Source of the DNA: Salvia splendens
Taxonomy: Eukaryota > Streptophyta > Magnoliopsida > Lamiales > Lamiaceae
Assembly: GCF_004379255.2 (NCBI RefSeq)
Contig: NC_056052.1
Location: 13,796,589-13,860,588, forward strand
Length of the DNA stretch: 64,000 bases
Reading direction: 5' to 3'
The notes under the pieces are model-generated. The model ran no database searches, was not told where the DNA came from, and saw nothing but the letters and a program-made list of their open reading frames with translations. Below are positions 54,794 through 64,000 of the stretch, piece after piece (position 1 is the first letter of the stretch; each line of letters starts with the position of its first letter). Both the position numbers and the translations under genes were made by a program.

Positions 54794-57127
54794 TTTTTTA
54801 ATTAAAAGCACCACGAGGGTGGAGGGTTAAGGCGGACCCACACCTGTGCATTACTAAGGACATTTGCAACGAACAACCAAGAACACCGAGCCGCCCAAAA
54901 GTGACGACTCGCCAAAACTAGTTAGAGTACAACGAGGGCCTCCCTACCAACTAGAGTGGTCATCAATGTACTCTCCTTACAATTAACACGGTGCAACCTT
55001 CGCATCACAAAATCCAAGGGCTGTCACTTAATTGAGGCCCGCAATAGGGATACTCCCGCAATGAACGATCCCTCCCGGATCGAGTTCCTCGATGAAGCCT
55101 TCCTTCTCCCGGTTGGGGAGCCCACATGAGACATTCATTGAGCAAGTGCTCGGCTCGTTCGCACTAGAGTCATCTCGATCGAATGACACCGTGCTGACAT
55201 TGTCTTTCTATCGCAAATTATCGATGTGTAGATCTTTGGAGTGCATGTCTCCCTTATGTGCCTTGCCTTTCCTCTTCCTCGACACCAATTGGAATCCATC
55301 CTCGTCCATGCTTGGTTGACTCCCAAGGAGCGCTCGAGGAGCCAACGGATCGACGTCCATTGTGTCCTCCTTGTTCTTCTCTTGGTTGCCACTATCTTTT
55401 TCCTTATTCGTGTGATCACTGTTTGGTGACGTGCCAACCCTAATCGCCACCTTCGGACGCCATTCTCGACAGATGCTCTTGTGGTCATGGCTAGGATAGA
55501 ACGCCTTGGTTGGTGTTCGGTAATCCTTGCCTCCAACACGGCCCTTCCTTCCCAACGCATGACACTCATCAATGACATGCCCAACATGCTTACAATTCTC
55601 GCAAAACAATGGGATACCGTCCCATGCTACTTTGTGTCTTGATTGTTAGCCTAGGATGTTTAGCATGATCTCCTCCGTCGGGGGGTTGGAGACATCAATC
55701 TCTACACATATCCTAGCAAAAGAGAGCCGGGTTTGATTGATTGTGGCATGGTCAACTTGTAATGGCTTGCTAATAGCTTGCCGATCGCCATGAGGGCCGA
55801 TTCCTCAAAAAGGTGAGCCGGTAGTCCCATGATATTGCACCACACGGCAACGATCGGTGACTCGAAGAACGTATCAAAGTCCGGTGCCCACTTGAACACC
55901 CTCATCGGGTGAATGTCAATAAACCACACCGGACTCCCATAAGGACCGCTTAGGACCTTAGCATAATCACCCATATCTTGGAATTGGAGTAAAAGTGCTT
56001 AGCATTTAAGTACTTCCAAGTGAATGAGCCCACTAGCCCCATACACCCTAAGCTTTTTTGAATTTGGAATGTAGATGGGAGTGAGTGGGAGAACTTTCCA
56101 ATTATGGCTAGTCCTAGTTTCTCCGAGAGGAATTCCGTTTCTAAATCGGTAAAGGAGAGACATGGGGTACCTTCAACGTTTTCAGCCATCCCCAAAGGTG
56201 TGACCTTGCCGGCATCAAGTGTGATTGGCTCGGCCTTTTAGAAATTGTGCGGGTTTGGGACTCCCACCACGGGTCCCGTTCCTCCTTGTGAGAAGAGGTC
56301 TTTAGCCTCCTTCCAAGCGTTCGCCGGCGGAACCGGGTTTTCCGGCGAGCACTCCGGCGCTCCGGCGGCGGGGCCACGGTCCCTCTTGTCTCCATCCTTG
56401 CCGAGAGGGAGGTGGATAGCACATGGTGCTGATTTTAAATTCAAAATGACAACTTCCTCAAATGGACCATCATTTACTTGTCCATGTAAAGTTACCTTTG
56501 TCTTTTCCTCCTTATGTGAGTCACATGCATCCAATAACTCACATGCCACCCCATCATTCACGTGGTGTATGGTACTTGCCATGGGCAGCGGGTTGACCAT
56601 CGCCCTCTCCATGCTTGAACCTCCAAGATTCAGGCCTGCCGGCGCCGGCGACATTCCGGCCATCCCCTCACCTTCGTGCCCTTCCATTTCGCTCGTTGGA
56701 ACGCTCCCTTCTTTTGCCATTTGAGCAAGAGAGCTCAACATCTCCCTAATTGGGACTTGCTTATTTTCCGACAACTTCTTCATTTCACCATGGAGTTCGG
56801 CAACGAGTGTATCAGCCATTTCAAAAACCATCTTATTCTTAGCTCTACTAACCTCCGAACCAGATTCAAGACCGGCTCGTTTGAGGGCTTGTCGAGCTTT
56901 CTCTGGGTGAGGCGTGCCAACCTTTTTGTTTTAGACCATGCAATCAAATGAAACTTCCACTCCGACGAGGAGAGGGGCTGCGTCGTGTGTTTCATGGCCG
57001 GGGCATCCCCCTCCGGCAACCCTTTTCGGATGCAACAATCACATTTCACCTCCCTCAAAGGGGAAGGAGGGAGAGGGTGAATTCTAGAGAGAAGGGAGAG
57101 CTTCTCTCACTTGAAATGGTTTTTTTT
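54794..57127 (-). mobile_element. ORF1-only LINE derivative, copy 3, in the 5' LTR
   Basis: T-run at 54793-54799 and 5' end at 57127. TTACCAT flanks both sides (54787-54793 and 57128-57134), while the 3' LTR has a single uninterrupted copy (near 61966-61972). The content matches copy 2: ORF1, then a short 3' part, no ORF2. Confidence 0.87.
55020..57040 (-). pseudogene. LINE ORF1 (ORF1-only copy 3), broken
   Basis: N-terminal region (56831-56238) ends at a stop; the DUF4283-like region continues in shifted frames (56195-55950, 55974-55702), with a small deletion near 55770. The zinc knuckle CENCKHVGHVIDEC is intact at about 55560-55609, followed by a Lys/Arg-rich tail to 55208. It then reads on to an acidic, Ser-rich C-terminus near 55020. 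The knuckle and tail agree with copy 2. Confidence 0.78.
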
Positions 57128-59596
57128 TTACCATATCTTGCCAAATCTTTCCTTATTCTATTTTAATTAGGATTTAAATTATTTCCTTGTGGAAATAATC
57201 ACCATTTTCGATCCACCCCTATTTTTTTAAGGGATTAATATTTTATTCCTATTTTGTGGGATTCTTTCTATCCAAGTAAATACCAAATCAATTCCTATGA
57301 TAATTAAATAGCAAATATTTCGAACTCTCTCTCTCTCAATACACACCTATTTTGTTTTAATTGTGGAATTTATTCATTGACCTCTATATTTTTCTTCCAT
57401 AAATTTTAATTGTTTTATTTAACTGTGGGAATAAATCCTTGAATACCCTAACCCTAATCTTCCCCACTATCACACGCCCTCCCTCCCCCCTCCTCACTCT
57501 CTCCCTCTCTCCCACACGCCATCTCTCTCCCTCTCTCTCAAGTGCTCCAAATTGATTCTTCACAAAATTCTTCATCTTTGCCTTGATTCGAGTTGGAAAC
57601 TCAAGATCCGTTGAAGAATCAAACCACTTGTCGTTTCTACCAATTGTTCTCCAAGGGAAAGGTATACTTTGATCGATGTTTCTCATTCTTACTGTTTAAT
57701 CTGTAATCTTGAACCCCCCATACATATAGTTGAGTGGGGCAGAATTGTAGATCTAAGAACTAAAATGGTTGGTAAGGAGTTTGCACAAGAATATGTGTGT
57801 GGGTAGGTGAGTGTAGTGTGTGGTGGCTCGTGGGATGTATAATCACAAGAATATGTGTGTGCGCGTGTATGTGTGCGTGTATGTGTGTGTGCGCGTGTGG
57901 ATGTATCAATTGTGAATATTATGTGTGATGAGGAAGGCATGGTTGTGAATCTGTTTTTAAGCATGAATGTGTATGTGGAAGCATGAATATGTATGTGAGG
58001 AAGTATGATAGACAAACTAGGGTTTGTGGGTGTTGAGCATGAAAACTGTTGTGTACGGGCAGTAGGTTCCGACGACTGTTAGACCAATCAAACGATCTTA
58101 TTTTGGCACAAAATTTGAACTGGATGAGGTTTTAGATGTCTTCTGTATTGTGTCCAAATTTCAGCTTCAATCGATGACGGATGATTTTTAACGAATTTTA
58201 CAATTGAACTGCGCAGTCCTGCCAGAATCGTGTTTTGCCTTGTAACAGTTCAGTGAGTTTCGACTTTGATTTGACCGATCAAAAGATATGATTTTGGTGC
58301 GAAATTTTAACTGGATAAACCCTTATGTGTCTACTGTGTGGTGATCAAATTTTAGCTTCAAAGGATATCGGATAAAATTTTAATAATTTTTACAAAAGGA
58401 CTGCACTGTTCTGCCAGATTCATGTTTTGCCGTAATAGTCCTTGTTGACAAGTTTTGAATGAAGTGCATGATACATGTATGAGTAAGGATCTGATCCTAT
58501 GAAGTGGTTATGTGTTGCACGTTGATGCGTGCTAAAGTAATAGTTTTTTAATTGTTAACCATTATGATGGGCAATGTAAGAAAACGATGAAAGGAACGAT
58601 AGGGCATGCATGATTAATGTGTTGGTGGAAAACTGATTGTGTTATGTGCTTATGGTGTTGACAAGGGTTATTGTGCGTACGTGAGTACGAAGAAGCAAGA
58701 GTCGTGATAAAGTTGTGAACTGTGAATTAAAAGCAAGAGAGGTGGGCTTTCTTTTACTGAACTCTTCTACGCTTTCAAAAGTATGATTATGGTGTAATAA
58801 GGGTGGTTTAAACTGTTATGTCATGCCATGTTTGTTTGATGATGAGATTGCTGTCTGATGCCTAGATTGTGAGTTCGCTCCATTAGGTTATAGGGCTATG
58901 TTAAACGAATTCGGGTCTGAGTAGGGCCGCAAACCACAGGTGGGATCGTGAGCCGTCCTTGCTAATCGGCCGGTCTCGTGGGCGAAGAGTGTGGACACAC
59001 TTTCGTCGCACTATGGTAAGAGGTTGTGATTGATCGATTGTTGAGAAAATGAGAGATTGTTTTGACTGGACAGTCTATGATATTGTTTTGTGTGTTCTCG
59101 ATTATTTTTCTCAAGTTAAAACTCGAGTTCACTGTGGTATGGATGACATAACTTTTATCAACTGTTTTCGGCATAAGTCCACTGAGTATATTAAGTACTC
59201 AGCCCTACATGTGTTTTCCCTATGTGCAGGTTGAGTGGTGATGTAGCGGCGGATGTTGAGTCGAGCCTTAATAATTTCTGGATGCGTCGTATTGTCATAC
59301 ATGGGCGTTATCCCATGACTCTCTAGATACCTTTATTCCACTGTCTTGTTTTGAATTGTTTTTCTATAAGTCTTCCGCTTTACCCTATACTGCTTCTATG
59401 ACATTAACTACTTTGAGATATTAATTCCGTTGTTTGACTATTTAATAGTACGAAATATTCCTTTTGAAGTTTAGTTAAGTTTCGAGTTAAATGTTGTCTT
59501 TTATTGTTTTCCCCATTTCTTCCCCGCTTCTTAGTTCCTCCCCTAGTCACGATTTCCCCGTCTTTACTATCCTTAGTAAGGGCGGTCGTGGCAGAG

Positions 59597-59609
59597 TGGT
59601 ATCAGAGCC
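59597..59609 (+). promoter_or_regulatory. Primer-binding site of the plus-strand Tekay-like element
   Basis: TGGTATCAGAGCC, 13 bases complementary to the initiator tRNA-Met, three bases after the LTR end. Confidence 0.92.
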
Positions 59610-59761
59610 TCGTTCTTTCGCTCTAGTCCGAGAGTCTTCTTTTAGATTTAAGTCTAGATTAGTACCCCTAGACTAAAAGTGTCACGAAGGCTCAACATCT
59701 GAAGCATCACGCTCAACCGAAAAATGAGGTATGTTTAAGTTGTTGAAAGGATATGAAATCG

Positions 59762-61002
59762 ATGATGTGTTGGTATACTCGAAAAGTGAGGAGGAGCATG
59801 GATGACACCTGCGAACCGTGTTGGAAACATCGCGGGAGGAAAAGTTTTATGCCAAGTTTAGTAAGGGTGAGTTTTGGCTGAATAAAGTGAACTTTCTTGG
59901 TCATATAGTGACGGCTGATGGAATTCAAGTGGACCCAGCAAAGGTCAAGGCTGTGCAGAACTGGAAGTCGCCGAAAACGCCGAGTGAAATTCGCAGTTTC
60001 TTGGGATTGGCTGGATACTACCTACGCTTCATCGAGGGATTCTCTAAAATTGCGAGACCGATGCAACTGTTGAAGAAGGGAGTCAAAGTGGGTTGGACGT
60101 CTGAATGCGAGGCAAGTTTCCAACTTTTGAAAGAAAAATTGACTACAACACCTGTTCTAGCGGTGCCGGAACCTGACAAGGACTTCGCCGTCTATACTGA
60201 CGCGTCGAAAGTAGGACTTGGATGCGTGTTGATGCATGATGGAAAGGTGATAGCATATGCTTCCCGATAATTGAGGCCCAATGAGCTGAACTTCCCGACT
60301 CATGACTTGGAGCTAGCAGCAGTGGTGCATGCACTAAAAATTTGGAGACATCATCTATATGAAGTGAGATGTGAAATTTATACGGATCACAAGAGTCTCA
60401 AGTACTTCTTCGAGCAGAAGGAGCTGAACATGCGACAACGACGTTGGCTGGAGATCATGAAGGATTATGACTGCGGTATTCACTATCACCCGGACAAGGT
60501 GAACGTGGTAGCTGATGCCTTGAGTAGGAAGAACCAACCTCAACTGGCTTCTTTTTTAACTCAAGAGGAAGCGTTGATCCGTGAGTTCGATAGGATGCAA
60601 TTGGAAATAGTGGAAGCGCCCGAGATAGTAGGAGAAAGAATAGCGACACTAGTAATTGAGCCAGACTTAAGAACCAAGATCATAGAAGCTCAACGACGTG
60701 ATGAGAAGTTAGAAGAGACACGTGCGAAGGTGAGGACCGAGAAATATGACCACTTTCGTGAAGAGACGGACAATGCTTTGACATGCGATGGACGATTGTG
60801 TGTGCCGATCGACGAGGCGCTGAAAGATGAGATTTTGAGTGAAGCACACGACATGCCTTACACTGCTCACCCTGGAAGCACGAAGATGTATCAAGACTTG
60901 AAGCAGCGTTTTTGGTGGAATGGAATGAAAGGGGACGTAGCATCGTTTGTGGAACGATGTATAGCGTGTCAAGGTTTGTGTAAGGATCAAGGAAGCTCAA
61001 GA
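59762..61002 (+). pseudogene. Chromovirus pol remnant: RT end, RNase H, integrase N-terminus
   Basis: The frame opens in the RT active-site motif (DDVLVYS), has a TGA near 59803, then continues through the RT connection and RNase H (AVYTDAS near 60190) with a TAA at 60268. RNase H then goes on with YTDHKSL and ADALSRK. The integrase HHCC zinc-binding region (TAHPGS...CIACQ) lies near 60860-60970. A deletion near 60980 removes the catalytic core. The 5' boundary at GATGATG is a leader-to-RT deletion. Confidence 0.87.
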
Positions 61003-61306
61003 TAGGCAGAAGTCGTATGCTGACGTGCGCCAAACGGAGATCAAATTCAATGTTGGTGACAAAGTCTTCTTGAAAGTATCCCCATCGAGAGGAGTTGTGA
61101 GGTTTGGGGTGAAGGGCAAATTGAAACCACGTTTTGTAGGACCGTACGAGATAATTGATGAAGTAGGTCCTGTAGCGTATCGCCTGGCGTTACCACCTAG
61201 TTTTGGGAATGTGCACAACGTGTTCCATGTGTCGCAGCTGCGCAAGTACGTGTTTGATCCCAAGCATGTGATTCAGCAAGGAGAAGTTGCCCTGACCCCG
61301 ACATGA
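60984..61306 (+). pseudogene. Chromovirus integrase C-terminal region
   Basis: A different frame resumes with [15 protein letters not shown] and contains the GPY/F-type module (near FVGPYEI and FHVSQLRKY). This region binds DNA in integrase. It stops at a TGA created by a one-base loss just before the chromodomain. Confidence 0.82.
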
Positions 61307-61470
61307 GCTACGAGGAGAGACCCGAAGCAATCCTAGTTCGAAAGGTGCAAGAGTTACGAAACAAGTCAATAGCATCAGTGAAAGTGTTGTGGAAACACCA
61401 TGGTCCCGAGGAAGCCACGTGGGAGTTAGAAGATAGGATGAAAGAAAAGTACCCTGAATTGTTTATGTGA
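61303..61470 (+). pseudogene. Chromodomain of the chromovirus integrase
   Basis: 55 residues in a frame shifted from the integrase C-terminus: starts near SYEERPEAIL and ends with WKHHGPEEATWELED and a stop at 61468. The aromatic and Glu pattern is that of chromodomains, which direct integration to heterochromatin marks. It remains open although the gene is dead. Confidence 0.85.
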
Positions 61471-61500
61471 GACGACCAAATTTCGGGACGAAATTTCTGT

Positions 61501-61514
61501 TAAGAGGGGAAGGA
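61501..61514 (+). promoter_or_regulatory. Polypurine tract of the Tekay-like element
   Basis: AAGAGGGGAAGGA directly before the 3' LTR at 61515, the expected plus-strand primer site. Confidence 0.8.
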
Positions 61515-62326
61515 TGTAGCACCCCGAAAATTTGCGACTTATTTTTATTTTATTAATGAGGATGTTGATTGGGAAATTCAATTATGAAATTTAATTTCTA
61601 TGTGATTGAGTTAATTATGCGAAAATAATTGTTGTGAGTTATGTGAGATGGTGTGATTTAATTTCCAATGTGTGAATTAAATTAAGTGGGGTCATGCATA
61701 ATCATTCTAGCCACTTTATTGGAATTTTAGGCCACTCCAAATTATTGGTAATGATATTATTTATCTTGGATTTAATCAATTGTTTTGGGATATTTATCCA
61801 AATTAAATCCAAACCAAATTATCCCTATGTTATTCTACAAGATTTTCGACCCCTTGTCCACTCCTTGAGAATTTTCGAATTCTCCTATTAATTAGGAGAA
61901 GGAATTATTTTGTAGATTTAATTGGTATCTTGTTTATTCATTCCTTGAATTAAAATCCAATTAATTCTTACCATATCTTGCCAAATCTTTCCTTATCCTA
62001 TTTAAATTGGGATTTAAATTATTTCCTTGTGGAAATAATCACCATTTTCGATCCACCCCTATTTTTTTAAAGGGATTAATATTTTGTTCCTATTTTGTGG
62101 GATTCTTTCTATCCAAATAAATAGCAAATCAATTCCTATGCTAGTTAAATAGCATAATTTTTGAACTCTCTCTCTCTCTCAATACACGCCCATTTTGTTT
62201 TAGTTGTGGAATTTATTCATTGACCTCTATATTTTTCTTCCACAAATTTTAATTGTTTTATTTAACTGTGGGAATAAATCCTTGAATGTATAAATATAGA
62301 AAAACCCTAACCCTAATCTTCCCCAC
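61515..62326 (+). mobile_element. 3' LTR of the Tekay-like element, truncated
   Basis: Matches the 5' LTR from its first base with roughly 20 differences over the first 455 bases by eye, lacks the nested LINE, and keeps the TATA box (62289-62296) with the CCCTAACCCTAA word. It stops at 62326 within the CT-rich region, so over 2 kb is missing. Confidence 0.87.
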
Positions 62327-62333
62327 AACCAAT

Positions 62334-62360
62334 CTTTTTTTTATAACACCTTATCGGTAC
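62334..62360 (-). mobile_element. LINE 3' tail fragment
   Basis: TTTTTTTATAACACCTTATCGGT repeats the inverted LINE tail at 51860. Only about 25 bases remain, joined to the CA-rich repeat. Confidence 0.6.
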
Positions 62361-64000
62361 CCAAAATACGCAATACACACTACACTACACACACACTACA
62401 CAAGATACAAGCACACGCATTAAACACATAAATATAAAACAAACAATACACTGTACACAAAAAACTAAATACAAATATTATAAAACATACTATACATACT
62501 CTGCACATACTACGAATATTACACACACTATAAATAAAATACACAAAACACATGCACAACATAAATACATACACACATTGTGCACACACTACATATACTA
62601 TTACAAAATAAACTATATATACACTCTGCAACAAATGCACAAATAAAATACACAACTAATACACACGTGGTACATACTACAAACATTAAAAGCGTTATAA
62701 ATAAAATACGCAAACACAATATAAATAAAACAAACAATACACACAATATTATAAAACATACAATACATATGAGGCACATAATACAAATAGTAATACAAAA
62801 TACACTACTTAACACTATACAACAAATGCACAATTAAAATATACAATTTCACACATGGTACACACTACAAACATTAAACACGATATAAATAAAATACACA
62901 AACACAATATAAATAAAACACACACACACTAAACTGACTGACACACTATAAAAAAATGAATAACACTACATACATACTATGTACTATACATCATAGCACA
63001 CCCTCTGCACATCACACATATACGCACACTTTACACACATACATATTAAACAAAAATTACACATTGTACACGAAATACATATACAAAATACAAACATTAA
63101 AAAAACACAACACTCAGTACGCGGCACATACTAGAAACACTAAACATATTATAAATAAAATATACAAACATACACAAAACATATGTACAACAATAATACT
63201 TACATACATTGCAAACGCTACGCTACATATACTAAAACAAAATACTCTATTAACATACTATACAACAAATATATACATAAAATTCACAATATATACAGAC
63301 ATGACACCTACTACGCACACTCACTACTGACAATTTATACTACGCATAAAATTTACAATTTATACTACGCACTAAATGGACTGCACATACAACCCACAGT
63401 CACTACGTACACAAAATACACAATTTAAATATACTATACAACAAACGCACACATAAAATACACGATATATACATGACACATACTACAAATATTAAATACT
63501 TTATAAATAAAACACACAAACACAATATAAATAAAACACACTTCATACACATTGCGCACTATATACACACTATACATACCACAAATATTAAACACACTAT
63601 AAATAAAATACACTACACATGTACTATAAACATACATGCCTACATTGCACACACTACGGGTAGAAGCACAAAATACACAATTTCTACACTATACAACAAA
63701 TATACATATAAAATACACAATTTATACATACGTGGCACATATTACAAATATTAAACACAACATAAATAAAATACACAAACACAAAATAAATAAAATAAAC
63801 AAACATTAAATGGACCTCACATACCACTCACATTATACAAAATACACACTAGTACACAATTTACAGAATTAACATACTAAACATCACTATACAAAAATAA
63901 AAACTTTACACTATAGACAATACACACACTACACTACACAAAATATGCAATACACACACTACACTACACAAAATACGCAATACACACACTACACTACACA
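62360..64000. repeat. CA-rich degenerate tandem repeat, reaching the window edge
   Basis: About 1.6 kb of TACACA/AATAAAATACACA words with no supported gene. Part (62815-63330) is colinear with 33122-33560. The last 75 bases form tandem units of about 30 bp (AAAATACGCAATACACACAC plus CTACACTACA). The array may continue past 64000. Confidence 0.88.

Larger units (their letters stand above)
54335..59593 (+). mobile_element. 5' LTR of the plus-strand Tekay-like element, with nested LINE
   Basis: TG...CA ends at 54335 and 59593. Without the nested element (54794-57127) it is about 2.9 kb. The TATA box present in the 35-kb and 3' LTR copies is missing here: the sequence passes from CCTTGAATA to CCCTAACCC near 57442. 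It has no gene other than the nested ORF1. Confidence 0.85.
54335..62326 (+). mobile_element. Tekay-like Ty3/gypsy chromovirus, plus strand, internally deleted
   Basis: Two LTRs begin TGTAGCACCCC (54335 and 61515). Between them are the primer site, RT tail, RNase H, integrase parts, chromodomain and a purine-rich tract. Most of gag, protease and RT, and the integrase core, are gone. The chromodomain after integrase places it with chromoviruses; the long LTR suits Tekay/Del. The 3' LTR is cut at 62326. Confidence 0.88.

Noticed and set aside
62380..63754. Cys/Val/Ile-rich and Thr/His-rich frames in the right repeat
   Set aside because: Translations of a CA-rich degenerate repeat with no codon-level structure.
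63925..64000. 30-bp tandem units resembling a CRISPR array
   Set aside because: Units are contiguous without spacers and lie in plant satellite-like DNA.

Overview
This window is repeat-dominated DNA from a flowering plant, probably a eudicot. It holds no confidently recognisable host gene. Plant origin is inferred from the element types: a Caulimoviridae-type endogenous pararetrovirus (EPRV), plant L1-type LINEs with a DUF4283-like/zinc-knuckle ORF1 and an RNase H domain on ORF2, and Ty3/gypsy chromovirus (Tekay/Del-like) elements primed by initiator tRNA-Met.

Region 1 (1-29135): an EPRV cluster bounded by a host direct repeat (1-114 = 29022-29135). Copy A (minus, 115-7992) is a full genome unit of about 7.87 kb with every frame open: ORF1 (movement protein, coat, protease, reverse transcriptase, RNase H; 1775 aa), ORF2 (403 aa), ORF3 (81 aa) and ORF4 (72 aa). 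Copy B (plus, 7993-12921) lies head-to-head with A and forms the second arm of an inverted repeat of about 4.9 kb. B' (12922-19242) restarts within the coat region and continues to the promoter and leader. Copy C (19243-27086) follows head-to-tail. A short inverted viral fragment (27087-27176) ends the cluster. B has a frameshift and a hybrid end, B' an altered RT active site, and C a stop in the movement-protein region plus a leader deletion. All copies have an altered zinc knuckle. About 1.85 kb with no recognisable gene follows (27177-29021).

Region 2 (29136-33582): leader, primer-binding site and LTR of a minus-strand Tekay-like element, then a CA-rich degenerate repeat.

Region 3 (33583-53759): nested, broken LINEs. 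Two are ORF1-only derivatives (one truncated). LINE2 has lost its 5' end and carries a 1186-bp tandem duplication. LINE1 (minus) has a decayed ORF1 and ORF2. LINE3 (plus) is split by a 5'-truncated LINE tail. A plus-strand LTR fragment lies at 35065-35990.

Region 4 (53760-64000): an unrecognised 151-aa frame, then a plus-strand Tekay-like element (54335-62326). Its 5' LTR carries a third ORF1-only LINE. Its interior is reduced to the RT tail, RNase H, integrase N-terminus, integrase C-terminus and chromodomain. A long CA-rich repeat, with 30-bp tandem units at the end, fills the rest.

Nothing here forms a cellular pathway. The parts with possible present effect are the open frames of viral copy A, the three viral promoters, and the long inverted repeat that could yield double-stranded RNA.
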